Shown: positions 8,701 through 17,345 of the stretch, in pieces | Numbering within the stretch: the first letter of the stretch is position 1 | Layout of the letters: each line of letters starts with the position of its first letter | Assembly (NCBI GenBank): GCA_025358085.1 | Contig: JANYKT010000043.1 | Coordinates: 1-64,000, forward strand | DNA length: 64,000 nt | Source of the DNA: Deltaproteobacteria bacterium | Lineage (GTDB): Bacteria > Myxococcota > Myxococcia > Myxococcales > 40CM-4-68-19 | Direction of reading: 5' to 3' | Program-made: the position numbers and the translations under genes | The notes under the pieces: model-generated | Databases searched by the model: none | The model's input: the letters and a program-made list of their open reading frames with translations, nothing else | What the model was told of the DNA's origin: nothing

Positions 8701-9942
8701 TCAAGGGATGAACGCCATGCCGTCCGGAAAGACGGCGAGCGGAACAGAGGAGGTGGTGGTCAGCGCCTGCAGATCGAGGAAGGCAAACGACCCCGGCCCG
8801 ATGTGGTCACCCTCGCAGACGAGGTAGCCGATCTTTCCGTCGGAGGAGAGGTTGAGGATGTGCGCGTTGAAGCAGTCTGCGTGGGAAAAGAGGATTTGAC
8901 CCGCCGGAGGGGGGGCTTGTCCGGGCCCTCCGGATTTGTAGACGCGGACCGCGTCGCGGGTGGCGGTGTTCATGCACCCTTGCTCCGGCACGTAAACGAG
9001 GTAGCCGGGCGCGCTCCCCGGCGCCGGTGCAAAGGAGGCAAAGAGGGCACGCCCGCAGAGGGAGATGCTCCGGCCTGGATCGAACTTGTTGGCGACCGGA
9101 TCGAAGACATCGACGCCCCCTCCGCCCGTCGTGCCTCCCCCCGCCCCCAGGCTCGAGACCCAGACCGCGCCGTCCGTGCCGACGCCGAGCGCATACGGAC
9201 AACGGTTGCAGGTCGGCGTCTCAGTCTGGTTTGGCAGCAGGACCCGCTGCACCGGGAAAGCCGGGTTGGACACATCCACCACCGCGATTTCGTCGGTGAG
9301 GCAAGTCGCATAGAGCGTGCGCGCATCGGCGGAGAGCCGCGTGCCGTGCGAGGCTGGACAGATCGGCACCTTCTTTGTCACCGTCATCGTCGCCGTGTCG
9401 ATCACCGCCAGGTTCGAATCGCCCTGTCGCAGATCTCCCGCCTGAGCACCCTTCCCGAGCTTCACCAGATCGTAGTGGGTCACGTAAAGAGTCTTGCCGT
9501 CGGGCGAGGTGACCAGGTCGCCCGGATTGGGATCGACCTGCGCGAACGCCGCCAAAGTTCCGTCGCTGGTCCGGAGCTTGAGGACGAAGCCGGGGATGAT
9601 GCCTGTCCCATGGGCGCCGTGGGGGCCGGAGCCGGAGCCAGCCACCGCCTCGCTCAGATTGAGGTAGACGAACTGGCCGCTCGGATCAGGCGTGATGTGG
9701 TGCGGGCCTTCCAACTCGACGGGGTTGAAGCCGACCGGGATGGACCACTTCACCGTCCGCGTCACCGGGTCCACCGCCGAGAGCAGATCGCTGCCGTTGT
9801 CGGTGGTGAGGAAGAGTCCATGGAGCGGGCCGGGCGGAGAGGGATCCGACTTGTAGTCGGCCATGGTGAACGAAGGCTTGTCGGTCTTGCCGCACGCGAT
9901 CCCCATCGCTGCCACGATTGTCCAACGCCAGGAACGGCTCAT
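8701..9942 (-). CDS. YVTN-like beta-propeller lipoprotein
   Basis: 413 residues. The frame is open further upstream, but ATG 9942 overlaps the previous stop as ATGA and starts a clear export signal (SRSWRWTIVAAMGIAC) with a likely lipidated Cys. The body has repeated beta-propeller blades of the YVTN/40-residue type (SPDGKTLYVTHYD, SADARTLYATC, SSDGKIGYLVCEGD). A CNRCPY pair of cysteines sits mid-protein. Such propellers serve as scaffolds or as heavy chains of quinoprotein enzymes; here the neighbours are a cytochrome and a Rieske protein. No catalytic site recognised. Confidence 0.82.
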   Translation of the reverse strand: MSRSWRWTIVAAMGIACGKTDKPSFTMADYKSDPSPPGPLHGLFLTTDNGSDLLSAVDPVTRTVKWSIPVGFNPVELEGPHHITPDPSGQFVYLNLSEAVAGSGSGPHGAHGTGIIPGFVLKLRTSDGTLAAFAQVDPNPGDLVTSPDGKTLYVTHYDLVKLGKGAQAGDLRQGDSNLAVIDTATMTVTKKVPICPASHGTRLSADARTLYATCLTDEIAVVDVSNPAFPVQRVLLPNQTETPTCNRCPYALGVGTDGAVWVSSLGAGGGTTGGGGVDVFDPVANKFDPGRSISLCGRALFASFAPAPGSAPGYLVYVPEQGCMNTATRDAVRVYKSGGPGQAPPPAGQILFSHADCFNAHILNLSSDGKIGYLVCEGDHIGPGSFAFLDLQALTTTSSVPLAVFPDGMAFIP

Positions 9943-11240
9943 GATCGACTCCGTCTGCCCAGCGAGAAGGCAAAGAGCGTCAACAGCGCCCATCCATCGC
10001 TGCCGACACTTCCACAATGGGAGCCGTCTTTCGCTGTGGATGGGGCGCCGGCGTCGACTGGAGGACCGGCGTCTGACGCAGGGGCGATGTTGAGGACCTG
10101 CTGGATGCGCTGCCAGTGCGCACTGCAAGCGGTCTGCACCGAAGCGCAGGTCAGCGGTCCGAGGATCTGCGAAAACCTCATCAGCGGCTGGAACGTCTTC
10201 CCTCCGTCATCGCTGGTGCCGACGCTGAAGTTGTCGAGGAACGAGTCCCCGCAGGCGTAGATTCGCGTCGTGCCCGGACGCTGCCCGAGGCAGCGCAGGT
10301 GCGGCGCTGCCTGCTTGCTGAAGGTGGTCGCGCCGAGGGGGCGAACGTAAAGGCTTCCCCCGATCTGTCCTGCGTAGAGCGTGCCGTCCGACGCACGCAA
10401 GAACGATGTCAAGGCGCCGGAGACGGTGAGGGCGGTCTGCACGTTCTGTCCGTCGGTGGTGATGCCGATGGAGTCGTTCGTGCCGGAGACCAGCCGCAGG
10501 TAGACGGTGTTGGCATCGATCGGATCGACGGCGAGGATGGACGGCTGGGTTCCATTGGGTCCGGGGATGGTCGCGGGCGCCGACCAATGGACGCCGGAGT
10601 CGGCGCTGCGAAGCAGTACGGCGGTGCTGGTGGTGCTCCCCGTCTTATGGATCGCAGTGGCATAGATCACCCCTGGCGTTGATCGCGAGCTCTCGATTCC
10701 CGTCAGCAGGTCGACCGTCGCATAGAGCGGTGGCGTCCCGAAGGTCTTTCCACCATCGTGAGAGGCGACGGTGTTTGTTCCGTCAATGGTCGCGATGATG
10801 GCGAGCGCGAACGTCGGGTCGACCGGATCGGCGAAGATGTCGCTCACCACCGCTCCCGTGACCGAGCCGCCCGAGGTGGGCCAGGTGCAGCCCACGTCGT
10901 CCGAGCGGGTCAGGTTCACCGAGTCCGCGAGGACGGCGCCGTCGGCGGTGACCTGGTAATAGCTGACGTTGGCCGACGACAAGGATGCCGTGGACCCCGT
11001 CGTCACGTAGGGCTCGCAGACGTATCGCCAGGTCGCGCCGTCGTCCTCGGAAACAACCAGGCCGAAGTTCGATCCCAACAGGAGCCGGTGCGGCGCCGAC
11101 GCGGGAAGATGAATGCTCAACTCGTCCGGAAAGGCGCCGTTGGCGCGCGCGGGTGAGGCGCCCGGGAGCGCGATCGCAGCTGCAATAGCGATCGCGACGC
11201 CCGGGCTCGGGGGAAATGGACGCGCGCGCTCTCTGAACAA
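9939..11240 (-). CDS. Asp-box beta-propeller protein with MYXO-CTERM tail
   Basis: 433 residues. I choose TTG 11240 because AGGGGG lies seven bases upstream and the signal peptide (SPGVAIAIAAAIALPGAS) follows at once; upstream residues in the open frame look non-coding. The body has Asp-box blades (SEDDGATWRYV, RSADSGVHW, TSDDGGKTF). The C-terminus has a Cys motif (SHCGSVGS), a hydrophobic segment and RRSRS, the MYXO-CTERM pattern expected to be processed by a myxosortase and displayed on the surface. It lies 40 bases after the LVIVD gene and overlaps the next gene by four bases. Confidence 0.84.
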   Translation of the reverse strand: MFRERARPFPPSPGVAIAIAAAIALPGASPARANGAFPDELSIHLPASAPHRLLLGSNFGLVVSEDDGATWRYVCEPYVTTGSTASLSSANVSYYQVTADGAVLADSVNLTRSDDVGCTWPTSGGSVTGAVVSDIFADPVDPTFALAIIATIDGTNTVASHDGGKTFGTPPLYATVDLLTGIESSRSTPGVIYATAIHKTGSTTSTAVLLRSADSGVHWSAPATIPGPNGTQPSILAVDPIDANTVYLRLVSGTNDSIGITTDGQNVQTALTVSGALTSFLRASDGTLYAGQIGGSLYVRPLGATTFSKQAAPHLRCLGQRPGTTRIYACGDSFLDNFSVGTSDDGGKTFQPLMRFSQILGPLTCASVQTACSAHWQRIQQVLNIAPASDAGPPVDAGAPSTAKDGSHCGSVGSDGWALLTLFAFSLGRRSRS

Positions 11241-11280
11241 ATGAATGCCCCCTGTTTGCGTTCCTGCGACTTCAGCCTGT

Positions 11281-12852
11281 TTAGCCAACCGGAGCGCGGC
11301 GCCGGCGGCGAAGGAAAGTGAGCAGGCCCAGGAGAGCCGTGGCCCCGAGGCCGTCGATGCTGCTGCAGCCGCCGTGGGGGCGCAGGTTGACGCTGAGCTT
11401 GGCCACCTGGAAACCGTTGTCCTGGGTGGTGAACCAGACATCTCCCGAGGTCATGCCGCGATCCTTCGGGAAGCTGGGCTTGGCCGGCGCCCAGTCGACC
11501 GGGTGGTCGAAGCCAGCGCCTGCGAACGTCCAGTACTGCGAGCCTGGCAGCGTCTTCGTGCCCTGCGCGGGCGGCTTGTAGTAGGCGACCTCCTTCGGAT
11601 TCTTCGGGTCGCGAATGTCGAAGAATCGCATGCCGGCGCTGAAGCAGCTGCAAGCCGCGATGGTCGCGTCGTCGGCGTCGTCGACGTTGCAGTAGTGGCA
11701 GGAGTGGCCGAAGATCGGGTTTCCCGGTCCGAACGGCGTGGTCCCGGTCGTGGCGATGCTGGCGAGCGCCTGGGTGCAGTGCGCGACGTCGGACATCTCG
11801 AGTTGAAGCTTGGAGACGATGGTGGGCTTGGTTGGGTCGCTGATGTCGATGAGCCGCGGGAAGCCGTTGACCGACTTGCCCGCCGCGCAAGCCGCTTTCG
11901 CCGCACCTGCTCCTTCGAGGTTCGGACCGAGCTCATCGGTGAAGAGGATGTAAGGCTTTCCGGCGATGGTCGTCGGCAACGCGTTCTGCGCGATCACGCT
12001 GCCGTCATCCCAGGTGACCTGGCCGACGATACGGATGGCGGGGCTGGCCTTGCGCGACTGGATGTCGCTGACGTCGAGGATGAGCAGGCCGTTGGTCCCG
12101 GGGGCCTGGTTGCCGAAACCTCCGATGATGGTGACGTAGGCCGTGTTGCCGTCCTTGCTGAACTCGAGGTCGTGGAAGATGGCATTCGTTCCGGAGGGTG
12201 GCGTGTATTGCATGAACACCTTCGGATTCGTCGTATCGCTGGTGTCGACAGCGACGAGGCTCGGAGCGTTGGTGATGGTGGTGACGTAATAGGTGTTGCC
12301 GTCCGGGGCCCACTGGCCGGCGTGTCCCTTGCTTCCCGGCAGGACGACGCTCGACTTGAGCACGGGGTGGCGGCAGTCGCCGGAGATGTCGTAGATGGCA
12401 AAGCCCGGCCCCGGCTGCTGCGCCCCGCCAAGCAGCTGGCGCTTGGCGTTCACCTTGAGCGACTCCCACGGATCGATCATCGCGCCCGACGCGTCGGCAA
12501 GGTGGTCGGTGATGACCGGATGGGCGGGATCGGTGACGTCGACGACGACGGTGCCGGGCTGTACTGGCTTGGTGGAGTTGTTCGCCTGATCGTAGTACGC
12601 GCAGTTCTTCCACGCGGCGAGTTGCCAACTGGTACCTTCGCCCTGCACCTGCCCGACCAGATCCGCGTTGCACGTGACGGCGCTCTTGTTCGCACCGCTG
12701 GTCACCTCGGCCTGGGTGGTCTCGCCCTGCAGTCCGGTCTCGATCTTATCGGTGCTGCGGCAACTCGCTTTCGGAACAGCCTGGGCCGATGCGGCCACGG
12801 GCAGGAGCAAAGCAATCCATCCCAGACGATGCAACCCGCTCAATCCGCTCAT
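11281..12852 (-). CDS. LVIVD-repeat propeller protein with MYXO-CTERM tail
   Basis: 523 residues. Signal peptide (LGWIALLLPVAASAQA) with AAGGGG a few bases before the ATG. Repeats of the LVIVD type (VVVDVTDPAHPVI, LLILDVSDI, RLIDISDPTKPTIV, FFDIRDPKNPKEV) form a propeller. A Cys/His-rich insert (GHSCHYCNVDDADDA then CSCF) near residue 390 could bind metal, but has no CxxCH heme motif. The end (GGCSSIDG, hydrophobic segment, RRRRR) is MYXO-CTERM. First structural gene of the seven-gene cluster. Function unknown; surface scaffold is the simplest reading. Confidence 0.85.
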   Translation of the reverse strand: MSGLSGLHRLGWIALLLPVAASAQAVPKASCRSTDKIETGLQGETTQAEVTSGANKSAVTCNADLVGQVQGEGTSWQLAAWKNCAYYDQANNSTKPVQPGTVVVDVTDPAHPVITDHLADASGAMIDPWESLKVNAKRQLLGGAQQPGPGFAIYDISGDCRHPVLKSSVVLPGSKGHAGQWAPDGNTYYVTTITNAPSLVAVDTSDTTNPKVFMQYTPPSGTNAIFHDLEFSKDGNTAYVTIIGGFGNQAPGTNGLLILDVSDIQSRKASPAIRIVGQVTWDDGSVIAQNALPTTIAGKPYILFTDELGPNLEGAGAAKAACAAGKSVNGFPRLIDISDPTKPTIVSKLQLEMSDVAHCTQALASIATTGTTPFGPGNPIFGHSCHYCNVDDADDATIAACSCFSAGMRFFDIRDPKNPKEVAYYKPPAQGTKTLPGSQYWTFAGAGFDHPVDWAPAKPSFPKDRGMTSGDVWFTTQDNGFQVAKLSVNLRPHGGCSSIDGLGATALLGLLTFLRRRRRAPVG

Positions 12853-12930
12853 GAGGTTCCCCTTGTCGGCTCGGTATCAGCTCCGATGGTTGGGGACCGT
12901 AAAGGAAGCAAGCGAAGGGCGTCTTCCACG

Positions 12931-12954
12931 TTCTTGCAGGCTTGCGAGTTCTTG
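12931..12954. promoter_or_regulatory. Candidate AraC-type direct repeat upstream of the redox cluster
   Basis: TTCTTG occurs at 12931-12936 and again at 12949-12954, with a CTTGC between at 12941. It lies 80-100 bases upstream of the LVIVD start and between it and the AraC gene. AraC-family proteins bind direct repeats, so this could be the operator. The evidence is only repetition and position. Confidence 0.25.
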
Positions 12955-12971
12955 ATCGCGGCGGCGTATTT

Positions 12972-13880
12972 CTACGCGCCTGCGTTCCGGTATGCGCCAG
13001 GGCTGACCTTCGCGATGCGGCGGAACACGGTGGCGAAGTGGCTCTGGCTTGCGAACCCAAGCCGCAGCGCGATCTCGGTGATCGAAAGCTTCGGGTCACC
13101 GAGAAGCAGCTTTGCGCGCGCGATCTTCTGGCGCAGGACGTATTGATGGGGCGCGAAGCCGGTGCTCTGCTTGAAGCGGCGGAGGAAGAGGAACGGGTCC
13201 AGCTGCGACAGGTCCGCCAGGCTCTGGAGCCGCAGGCTGGTGTCGACGTTATCGCCGATGAATTGCAGCACGCGACTGAGGACCTGGCTGGAGAGCCCGC
13301 CGCTCTTGGCCGGCCCCTGCCGGACTTCCGAGTACCGGCGCGCCAGGTGCGCGGCGAGCGCGGCGCCCATCGTCTCTCCGTAAAGTGGCCCCGCCGGGCT
13401 CCCGGAGCGGATATCGTCTTCGAGGGCCAGCACGCTCTGCGCGATCCAGGGGTCGTCGATGCCGAGGGCGGGGCGGAGCTCTACGTGAGTCTCCCTTGGG
13501 GCGACCGCCGCCAAAAGCTCCGGGGCGATCTCGACGAGGATGTTTTCCGCGGAGGAGAACCAACGTCCGGCGTGAGGGGTTCGCGCGGAGAGGACGTGGA
13601 TACCTCGCGTGCCGATCCGAACCTTTTTCCAACCCGCGCCAGCCCATCGCCACTCGCTCTCCATCGGCTGCGTCAGATGGAGGATCACCACATGCTTGAG
13701 CAGGTAGCGCTCGGAAAACTCTCCCGCACCGCCGAAGACGCGCTCCAGCCGGATGCCGTTCCAGCGATCCCCACTCGAGAGCCCGAGTCCGGCGGATTCC
13801 CGGAGCAGCCTCCGGCCCCCCGAGTCGACCTCGACGATTTCGATGTCCTTGTCACGCACCCTCATCGACGTCGCACCCAT
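12972..13880 (-). CDS. AraC-family transcriptional regulator
   Basis: About 302 residues from ATG 13880, chosen because a G6 run stands about eight bases upstream; the frame is open to 13943. The C-terminal ~100 residues are an AraC/XylS double helix-turn-helix: first helix pair at SLADLSQLDPFLFLRRF, and the family signature around ITEIALRLGFASQSHFATVF. The N-terminal part is a sensor domain with no ligand evident. It is on the same strand as, and 119 bases upstream of, the redox/propeller cluster, so it is the natural candidate to control it. Confidence 0.88.
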   Translation of the reverse strand: MGATSMRVRDKDIEIVEVDSGGRRLLRESAGLGLSSGDRWNGIRLERVFGGAGEFSERYLLKHVVILHLTQPMESEWRWAGAGWKKVRIGTRGIHVLSARTPHAGRWFSSAENILVEIAPELLAAVAPRETHVELRPALGIDDPWIAQSVLALEDDIRSGSPAGPLYGETMGAALAAHLARRYSEVRQGPAKSGGLSSQVLSRVLQFIGDNVDTSLRLQSLADLSQLDPFLFLRRFKQSTGFAPHQYVLRQKIARAKLLLGDPKLSITEIALRLGFASQSHFATVFRRIAKVSPGAYRNAGA

Positions 13881-14061
13881 GCTGCTCGCCCCCCCGAGGG
13901 TGAGAGCGATTACACGCAACCTTTTTGCCGAGAGGATCGTCAAGCCGCAGCGCGTTGTGGAAGCACCGTCCCGGCGGCCAGGCCTCGGTCGGACGTCCGA
14001 CGCGCAATCATCAAGGCTCGCGCACTATGGCCCAGGCCGCCACGCTGCCGAAAGGGTACGT

Positions 14062-15486
14062 ATGCGAATTCATTCCATCCTCGTCGTCGCCGCTCTCCTC
14101 CCCGCAGCCGCCCTGGCGCTCCCGCGCGGCGTGCAGCCCATGCGCGCGCCCCGCGCTGAGCAGAGCCAGATGATCGGGACCATCTCCAGGGCGGCGGCCC
14201 CGGCAAACGCGCTGCTCAACTATTACGGCGGCCACGTCCTCTCTAATGTCCATATCGTCCCGGTCCTCTGGGGCGCGAACGTTCCGTCCGAGGTCGCGAA
14301 TGGCATCGGGCCGTATTACGCCGCCATTGCCGACAGCACCTATTTCGATTGGCTGGCCGAGTACGATACGGACCTCACCGCATTCGGCGGAGAGACCGGC
14401 ACCGGCCAGCACATCGGCCGTGGCACTGCCGAGGCAACCATCACCATTCATCCGTCGATGATCTCGACCAGCATCACCAATGATCAAATCGTCTCCGAGC
14501 TGCAGGCGCAAATCAACGCCGGCCACCTGCCCAGGAACAACGCCAATTCGCTCTATATGTTTCACTTCCCGGCCGGAATGAAGATCACGATGCCGGACGG
14601 CAACGGCGGCACCGCGGGCTCGTGCACGCAATTCTGCGCCTATCACAACACCATCGCCGCGAGCCCGGTGAACATCTTTTACGGCGTCATGCCCAACGTC
14701 ACCAGCGACGGCTGCGAGGCCGGCTGCGGCCCCATCGGTGGCGGCTTCAATAACACCACTTCGGTCGCTTCTCACGAGCTGATTGAGACCGTCACCGACG
14801 CTGAAGTCGGCCTCGCGCAGAACAGCGCGCCGCCGCTGGCCTGGTACGATCCGCAGGGCTCGAACGGGGAAATCGGTGATATCTGCAATGGCGATCAGGG
14901 CACGGTCAGCTCGCACGGCCAGAGCTGGACGGTGCAGAACGAGTACTCGAACAGCAAGGGTACCTGTATCGCCAGCTCCCAGGCGCATGACTTTGCGTTG
15001 CGCATCGCCCCGGGCAACCTGGCGCTCGCCGCAGGCGCGAGCGTGAAGTACTCGGTCACCGCGGTGGGCATCGGCGGCGGGGCCGGCACAATCACACTCG
15101 ATAGCAGCGGCTTTCCGGCCGGCCTGACCGCCTCGCTCAACAAGACCAGCATCTCCATCGGCGACACCGCGACGCTGACCGTGTCGGCGACCACCGCCGC
15201 GGCCAACGGCGCCGCCGTCTTCAGCATTCACGGCACCGCCTCGGGGATCACCAACCGGGCCAAGGGCACGGCCACTGTCTCCGGCGGCGGCACCGGCGGC
15301 GGCGGCCCCGGTACCTGCCCGGCTGGCACCATCAATGTCGGCGGCGTCTGCGTCCCGATTCCCGCCGGCGGCGGGGGCTGCTCCACCACCGGCTCCAGCT
15401 GGCTCGCGCTGCTCGGGCTCGGCGCCGTGCTCTTCGCGCGCCGCTCGCGTCGCCAGCATTCAAGTGCGAGCCATTCAATCCGGTAG
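14062..15486 (+). CDS. EXORDIUM-like secreted protein with MYXO-CTERM tail
   Basis: 474 residues from ATG 14062 (AAAGGG eight bases upstream; the open frame extends earlier but looks non-coding). Signal peptide IHSILVVAALLPAAALA. The central part (LNYYGGHVLSNVHIVPVLWG, SVASHELIETVTDAE, NEYSNSKGTC) resembles the EXORDIUM / phosphate-induced-protein-1 family, known from plants and found in bacteria; the HELIE stretch could hint at a metal site but is not a proven protease motif. An immunoglobulin-like beta domain follows, then a Gly-rich linker and a MYXO-CTERM end (GGGGCSTTGSSW, hydrophobic segment, RRSRR). Divergent from the AraC gene. Confidence 0.8.
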   Translation: MRIHSILVVAALLPAAALALPRGVQPMRAPRAEQSQMIGTISRAAAPANALLNYYGGHVLSNVHIVPVLWGANVPSEVANGIGPYYAAIADSTYFDWLAEYDTDLTAFGGETGTGQHIGRGTAEATITIHPSMISTSITNDQIVSELQAQINAGHLPRNNANSLYMFHFPAGMKITMPDGNGGTAGSCTQFCAYHNTIAASPVNIFYGVMPNVTSDGCEAGCGPIGGGFNNTTSVASHELIETVTDAEVGLAQNSAPPLAWYDPQGSNGEIGDICNGDQGTVSSHGQSWTVQNEYSNSKGTCIASSQAHDFALRIAPGNLALAAGASVKYSVTAVGIGGGAGTITLDSSGFPAGLTASLNKTSISIGDTATLTVSATTAAANGAAVFSIHGTASGITNRAKGTATVSGGGTGGGGPGTCPAGTINVGGVCVPIPAGGGGCSTTGSSWLALLGLGAVLFARRSRRQHSSASHSIR

Positions 15487-15521
15487 ACCAGCCGGTAAGT
15501 GCCGGCGCAGCCTTGCGCAGT

Positions 15522-17327
15522 TCAGGGCAACAGCAACAGCGAACTGAAGCGACCGACGGTGGCAATCACCAGCTGGCTGGTGGCGCGGGTGGCAGCAACA
15601 TAGAGCGCCCGCCGCGCCTCCGCTGTGTCTGGATAAGCCACCTGCGAAACGTCGGGCAAGATGGCGACATCAAACTCAAGACCTTTGACTTCCTGCACGC
15701 AAGTGACATTGACGCCGGGACCAAAGAGAAATCTCCCGTCAAGCGCCAGCCGGCAGTCGAGGCCATGCCGCAGGTCGCGCGCGAGGCTCCGCGCCGCGTC
15801 CGGCGAGCGGCAAATGAGCGCCACGCTCGCGCCCGGATCCTGGCGCTGGAGTTGGTCGATCTCTTCGAGGAGCCAGGCCGCGCGGTGAAAGGCAGTCTCC
15901 AGACAATGCGCCTGCAGGCGGCATGGCTCCCCCTTGAGGATGCCCCGCGCAAAAGCGGTCACTTCCGGCGGACAGCGATAGTTCATCTGCAATACCGCGC
16001 GCTCGGTCTCAGGCACTCCCAGCTCGGAGAGCGTGAGTTCCCAGCCGCCAAAGAACGATGCCGGATCCACCTGCTGCGCGGCATCGCCAGATACAATCAT
16101 CGTTCCTTTGGTAGTAAGCGCGCGGCCGACCAGCGCGAGCTCCACCGGCGCCAGCTCCTGCGCCTCGTCCAGCACCAGGCACGAATAGCGTTTGGGCCGC
16201 ACCGCGCGCGTGCCGTGGCGAAACCGGTCGAGCTCGAACAGCAGCGCGTAATCCTCCGCATCGATCGTCCCCGCGTCCTCGAGCGGCGTGCCCGAGTCGA
16301 TGGTGCGGCCGTCCACCGTCACCAGCCGCTCCGCATCGACATGCGCGTGCTCGCGCTCGGTGGTCTCGCTGAACTGGACGTGCGTGTGCTGAAGCGTGTC
16401 GCGCAGTCCCCCGGCCGTCAGTACGGGGCCAAGCTGTTCGAGCACCGCGCTGTCGCCGAACAAATGCTCGAGATCGCTCCGCCGCACCGGGCCCACGAAG
16501 CTGCGCCCGATCTGCGACAGGAGTGGCCGCAAGAGCGGGTTGCGCTTCAATGCCATGGTCGCGCTGCTGGTATTGACGCTCTCGCGCCGCGGCAGCCCGC
16601 GAAAGGCGCGCCGGGCCTGCATCTGCGCAAAGCGCTCGTATTGCCAGACTTCGATGGATCCTGCGCCCCGCCCGTCGCCGGCAAAGCCATTCCCCGCGCT
16701 GTCGCGCTCGATCAACCGCACCACCAGCTGCCGCAAGCCTTCAGTCGGTACGATCACCGCGGCATTGAATTTGCGCGCAGCCGTGCGCCGTAGCGCGAGC
16801 AGCCGATAGAGCGCCACGGTGGTCTTGCCGAAGCCGGCCTCGCCGAGGATCAAGACGTGGCGCCGCGGCGGCAGGTCCACGATGCGCTGCTGCTCCGGGT
16901 CGAGCTCGAATTCACTCGCGCGCCGGGTAGAAGGCCGCAGCACCGCGGGGGCCGCGCGAGGCCTGGGCTCCCAATCCGCGGAGCGCTCGAAGACCTCCGC
17001 CTCGGTCACCACCCTCACCAGCTCCCCAGAGGTGAAGGCGAGCAGATTTTTCTCCAGCAGCCTGCCACTCGCGACGCGGCCGTCGATCTCGATCTCGTAC
17101 TCTCCGCTTTCCGAGGCAGCGAAGAAGATTTCGGCGAGCGGCGCGGTCTGCCAATGAATAAGAACGGCACCATTCGCCGATCGGTTGTCCGCGCCCAGCA
17201 GCACGTCGCGCACGTGGCCTTCCGTCTCGATGCGCAAGTGCGCGAAGCAAGGCGGCCCCTCCTGCGGCAGGACCGGCGAGGCCGCCTGCAGGACCTCAAG
17301 AATGCCGCGGATGCGCTCGGGGATCAC
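15522..17327 (-). CDS. HelD/UvrD-like superfamily 1 helicase
   Basis: About 601 residues. Walker A GEAGFGKTT near residue 155, Walker B LVLDEAQE, a QMNYRCP motif, VKGLEFDVA and the C-terminal LYVAATRA motif are all in the order of UvrD/Rep/HelD helicases. The N-terminal ~140 residues have the length of the HelD-type accessory domain rather than a UvrD 1A start. HelD proteins can act on stalled RNA polymerase; whether this one does is inference. GTG 17327 is chosen because the frame upstream overlaps the divergent cNMP gene; only 18 bases separate the two starts, so their promoters must lie inside each other's coding sequence. Confidence 0.8.
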   Translation of the reverse strand: MIPERIRGILEVLQAASPVLPQEGPPCFAHLRIETEGHVRDVLLGADNRSANGAVLIHWQTAPLAEIFFAASESGEYEIEIDGRVASGRLLEKNLLAFTSGELVRVVTEAEVFERSADWEPRPRAAPAVLRPSTRRASEFELDPEQQRIVDLPPRRHVLILGEAGFGKTTVALYRLLALRRTAARKFNAAVIVPTEGLRQLVVRLIERDSAGNGFAGDGRGAGSIEVWQYERFAQMQARRAFRGLPRRESVNTSSATMALKRNPLLRPLLSQIGRSFVGPVRRSDLEHLFGDSAVLEQLGPVLTAGGLRDTLQHTHVQFSETTEREHAHVDAERLVTVDGRTIDSGTPLEDAGTIDAEDYALLFELDRFRHGTRAVRPKRYSCLVLDEAQELAPVELALVGRALTTKGTMIVSGDAAQQVDPASFFGGWELTLSELGVPETERAVLQMNYRCPPEVTAFARGILKGEPCRLQAHCLETAFHRAAWLLEEIDQLQRQDPGASVALICRSPDAARSLARDLRHGLDCRLALDGRFLFGPGVNVTCVQEVKGLEFDVAILPDVSQVAYPDTAEARRALYVAATRATSQLVIATVGRFSSLLLLP

Positions 17328-17345
17328 GCGCGGTATGCTTGCCGC

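Noticed and set aside
11245-13146. 633-codon plus-strand frame opposite the LVIVD gene
   Set aside because: Antisense; the minus strand has signal peptide, repeats and MYXO-CTERM tail.
15487-15521. Terminator between the EXORDIUM-like gene and the helicase
   Set aside because: Only four-base CCGG pairings were found; too weak.
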